NCBI GenBank assembly: GCA_028819675.1
Contig: JAPPKT010000024.1
Coordinates: 1 to 9,237 of the forward strand
Reading direction: 5' to 3'
Length of the DNA: 9,237 nt
From: Caldilineaceae bacterium
GTDB taxonomy: Bacteria > Chloroflexota > Anaerolineae > Caldilineales > Caldilineaceae
Made by a program: the position numbers and the translations under genes. The number at the start of each line of letters is the position of its first letter. The first letter of the stretch is position 1. The notes below the pieces were generated by a model, which was not told where the DNA came from, did no database searches, and saw nothing but the letters and a program-made list of their open reading frames with translations. Positions 6,794 through 9,237 of the stretch are shown in pieces.

Positions 6794-7017
6794 CAGAATT
6801 GTTGTGTTAGACGATGACCCGCAGGCGCTGAAGTGTATCCGGAATGCTCTCACGAGAGCGGGCTCACTGCGATAAGGATCAGAAATCCAGACAGGTGTTC
6901 AGCCTGATAGAGGAGACCAAGTCGGACCCGGTTCAGTTTGGCTTGATGCTATTCTGGGAGGGAGGAAGCGGGGGATTCCTGCGCCGCGAGATTATGCCTT
7001 ACGCACCTGTCGTCTAG
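6786..7017 (+). pseudogene. Response-regulator receiver relic with a frameshift
   Basis: The ATG at 6786 overlaps the XRE stop (ATGTTTAA), which suggests translational coupling. The first frame gives 29 residues beginning MFNRIVVLDDDPQALK and ends at TAA 6873-6875. RIVVLDDDP is the first strand and acidic pair of a CheY-type receiver domain. From 6868 the +1 frame reads on for 50 codons to TAG at 7015-7017, with VFSLIEETKSDP, then FGLMLF, then GGFLRREIMPYAPVV. These match the order of the next receiver helices and strands. The phosphate-accepting Asp expected about 44 residues after the acidic pair is not seen; that place reads LMLFWE. The product would be incomplete and unlikely to be phosphorylated. 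Either the gene is decaying, or a one-base sequence error hides a short degenerate receiver. The first half is fairly clear and the second half less so. Confidence 0.4.
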
Positions 7018-7431
7018 TATGACCCGCGCAACTCAAGACCGGCAAACTGATAATAGCAGCGAAATTCGGCATGCGGGAAGGCACGAACACGGCGAAGACG
7101 GTCCTGAAACGGTGACCTGGTATCCTGAGCGACCATTTCACCAGGGTATGGCTGTGGGATGAGTGATCCGGTCGCGATGGCTGCCAATACAGGCATAGGC
7201 TTTGCAATGAAGAAAGGGTCTGTGCGCCATCCAGTGCCAGTTCTTCGATCTCCACCGCCCTGTGTCCAAGAAAAGCTATCTCTTCCTTCATGTCGGTGTC
7301 GGCATCTAATGCGGTACGTTCGTGTGTGTCCGTACCGTCTCCCTATGAGTGTATAAGGCTGTGATTCCCCTATGAAAAAGCGTCTCATCCCGCAGAAGAG
7401 AATGGATCGATCTCGGCTCATTGCCTGAAAC
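7018..7431. other. About 410 bp without an assignable gene
   Basis: Several overlapping frames are open here. On the minus strand one reads DMKEEIAFLGHRAVEIEEL (near 7235-7300), which looks protein-like over a short stretch, while the next frame over is also open for 168 codons. Two good-looking frames on one strand with no ribosome binding site and no known motif more often mean repeated or chance sequence than a gene. No RNA gene or terminator was seen. Confidence 0.45.
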
Positions 7432-7483
7432 CGGGTCACGTGTCGGCGAAAATTAAAAGTTTTTCGAAGGGCATTTTTCCCGG
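7432..7483 (+). repeat. Copy B of the dispersed repeat, joined to the Fic-like scrap
   Basis: It shares GTCACGTGTCGGCG exactly with copy A at 902-915 and keeps an A/T-rich tail. In frame it reads RVTCRRKLKVFRR, like copy A. Several differences between the copies fall in third codon positions. The frame is open from just after a TGA at 7426-7428 straight into the Fic-like scrap. Confidence 0.45.
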
Positions 7484-7488
7484 ATGCG

Positions 7489-7857
7489 GTGCTCTCGGCG
7501 ATGCGCTGCGAAGTGGCCATTGCCCCACATGTAACCCCTCATGAAGCCCCACATGTGAGACGACTCGTTGCAGCCTTGCAGGGAGAGATGAGCCGGGCCG
7601 AGCTCATGGCTGTTCTGGAGTTAGCAGACTGGAGTCATTTCCTCAAGACCTACTTACACCCCAGCCTTGATGCGGGCCTGATAGAGATGACACTACCGCA
7701 GAGTCCCAGGAGCAGGAATCAACAATTTCGGTTGACCGTTTTGGGCAGGGCGGCGGCGGCGCTGGTCTGGGATGACATCCGCGGTGGGACGACGGGTCCG
7801 GCCGTCTCACGGCGCGGCGCTCAAAAACCGATACCATCCCGCGCGCGATCTATCTGA
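7489..7857 (+). pseudogene. C-terminal winged-helix scrap of a Fic or AAA-4 (RecG-like) protein
   Basis: The open frame begins with GTG at 7489 or ATG at 7501 and gives up to 122 residues. About residues 12-85 match the C-terminal module of many Fic-domain proteins and AAA-4/AlbA-type ATP-binding regulators. This comprises a Pro/His/Thr hinge (PHVTPHEAPHV), then LVAALQGEMSRAELMAVLEL, then FLKTYLHPSLDAGLIEMTLP and QQFRLTVLGRAAA, a winged helix. The catalytic Fic motif HPFxxGNGR and any ATPase motif are missing, so only the tail of the parent protein remains. The first residues come from repeat copy B, and the end (after about residue 90) has run on past the normal stop into Arg- and Pro-rich sequence. 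No ribosome binding site is seen. It is most likely a relic. Confidence 0.5.
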
Positions 7858-7969
7858 CACCGGTTGTGATGGCGCACCTCGATTCGACCCGGCCTGATGT
7901 GAGATCGGTTCGGCTTAGCTGTCAACATTCTGCTTTGATTGGGACGGAAGCTGACGCGTAGTGCGGTAG

Positions 7970-9228
7970 TCAGACCACTTCTTCCGGGTCAAACAGGCGG
8001 CGGTATTCGGCGATGGCGTAACGGTCGGTCATGCCGGCGATGTGATCGCAGACGACGCGGTGGAGATCACGGCCGGCTTCGGTAATGATTCTCTGCGTTT
8101 GCGGCGGCAGGAGCGCCGGCTCGTCGATAAATGACGAGAAGAGGGAACGGACGATCAGATCGGCTCTGGCCTGCATCCGCATCACGCGATGGTGCCTGTA
8201 CAGGTAGTCATACAGAAAACGCCTCAGCTCACGGTTCTCCTCCTCCACCTCTGCCGAATAGCTGGCCATATTGTCCCCCTGCGAGCGCAGATCGGCCAGG
8301 TCCCGCACGCCCGCGGCCTCGATGTTTGTCTCGGTCGCCTGGATAACGTCGCCGATCTCGGTGTCAACCAGCTTGCGAATGAACCGGTTGAGTTCCAGCG
8401 GCTCCCCCAGATCGATCGACGACGCCGTCTCGCCCAGTGAATCGAGCACGCGCCGGCTGATCCCGAGTTCCTGAAACTCTCTCGGCGGCAGCATGCCGGC
8501 CCGCAGACCGTCATCGGCATCACTGGTGGTGTAGGCGATCTCGTCGGCCAGATTGCTCAGCTGACACTCCAGCGTGCCCCTTTCATCCGGGTTGTAATCC
8601 CTGGCATCGGCGTCGTCGTGTTCGGTATCGTGCTTGACAACGCCTTCACGAACCTCATACGTCAGGTTGAAGCCCGGAAAACCGGGGTAGCGCCTTTCCA
8701 GCTTGGTGATGATGCGGTAGGTCTGTTTCTGGTGGTGGTAGCCGCCGCGACCCGCATCAACTCATCCATTCTCCATTCGCCCCGGTGGCCGAAGGGAGAA
8801 TGGCCCAGGTCATGGCACAGGCAGATCGCCTCGGTCAGGTCTTCGTTGCAGGAAAGGGCGCGGGCCAGCGTGCGCCCGAGTTGCGCGACCTCGGTCGTGT
8901 GGGTGAGTCGGTTGCGGTAGTTGTCGCCTTCATTGTAGACGAAGACCTGCGTCTTGTACTAGAGACGACGAAAGGCGGTCGTATGGACGATCCGGTCGCG
9001 GTCCCGCTGGTAGATAGTGCGATACGGGTGTTCGGCGGCCGCATAGGCCCGGCCGCGGCTGTCGCAGCTGCGCATCGCGTAGGCAGCCAAGTCCCGACTT
9101 TCCCGCTGCTCCAATGTCTCTCTCGTTACAGGCAGTTCATCGGCAGCTTCGCTTCCTGCCGATCCTGCTCCCTGCTCCTTCACGCCGACGCCCCCGAATA
9201 ATATCGGATTCCCAGACGCCAGAACCAC
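7970..9228 (-). pseudogene. dgt: dGTPase (dNTP triphosphohydrolase) broken by a nonsense codon and a frameshift
   Basis: HD-domain enzyme that splits dGTP, and often other dNTPs, into nucleoside and triphosphate. The family N-terminus is present from about 9126 (RETLEQRES, then CDSRGRAY, HPYRTIYQRDRDRI, AFRRL). At 8961-8959 a TAG stands where relatives have the Glu codon of FRRLEYKTQ. Reading on in frame gives [20 protein letters not shown] and [15 protein letters not shown], so the metal-binding His and His-Asp are kept. Near 8746-8748 one base is missing before [13 protein letters not shown], and from there the other frame runs intact to the TGA at 7972-7970, including LADEIAYTTSD and a helical C-terminus. 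Repaired, it would be about 385 residues, a normal length. The GTG at 9228 is only the first start in the window; the natural start may be elsewhere. Two separate lesions argue for real decay. Confidence 0.88.
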
Positions 9229-9237
9229 CGGGACAAC

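Noticed and set aside
7014..7520. A 168-codon minus-strand open frame running through repeat copy B.
   Set aside because: The product is rich in Arg, Gly and Phe without a known fold, crosses the repeat and the start of the Fic-like scrap, and has no ribosome binding site.
8785..9201. A 138-codon plus-strand open frame opposite the dGTPase relic.
   Set aside because: The opposite strand clearly encodes HD-domain dGTPase sequence, so this frame is a by-product of its codon use.
1..9237. CRISPR array, tRNA gene, complete insertion sequence or integrase.
   Set aside because: No regularly spaced repeats, tRNA-like folds, transposase or recombinase motifs were found on either strand.

Overview
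The window comes from a bacterium with a fairly GC-rich genome. By hand count, 8401-8460 in the dGTPase relic is 41/60 G+C, while 5101-5160 in the defence operon is 32/60. I cannot name the organism. The core is a type II CBASS anti-phage operon on the minus strand, set between stretches of broken or missing genes. This is the usual look of a defence island or integration hot spot.

Layout: 1-138 is the start of a minus-strand membrane protein, probably an ABC exporter, that runs off the window. 139-1148 has no convincing gene but carries a perfect 14-bp palindrome, a possible gene scrap and copy A of a repeat. From 6072 down to 1149, all on the minus strand and tightly packed, are: a Cap4-like nuclease-SAVED effector, a CD-NTase (cyclic oligonucleotide synthase), Cap2 (E2-E1 ubiquitin-transfer-like fusion) and Cap3 (JAB/JAMM isopeptidase). 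A divergent XRE-family repressor-like gene starts at 6350. Between them lies a 277-bp control region with a good promoter for the XRE gene and an inverted repeat touching its -35 box. Overlapping the end of the XRE gene is a short, frameshifted response-regulator receiver relic. Copy B of the repeat (7432-7483) reads directly into a C-terminal scrap of a Fic/AAA-4-type protein. The right end (7970-9228) is a dGTPase gene broken by one nonsense codon and one frameshift.

How the genes work together (known for the families, inferred here): Cap2 joins the C-terminus of the CD-NTase to target molecules and so primes it. Cap3 reverses this. On infection the CD-NTase makes a cyclic oligonucleotide, which the SAVED domain of Cap4 binds. 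The N-terminal PD-(D/E)xK nuclease domain of Cap4 then cuts DNA. The XRE protein probably holds the operon down. The peptidase partner (CapP) of the known CapH-type CBASS regulators is absent.

Points that stand out: the effector gene comes first in the operon; Cap2 probably starts at a rare ATT codon behind a near-perfect ribosome binding site; the XRE gene is coupled to a receiver relic instead of a peptidase; and two related repeats in the same orientation flank the CBASS block.
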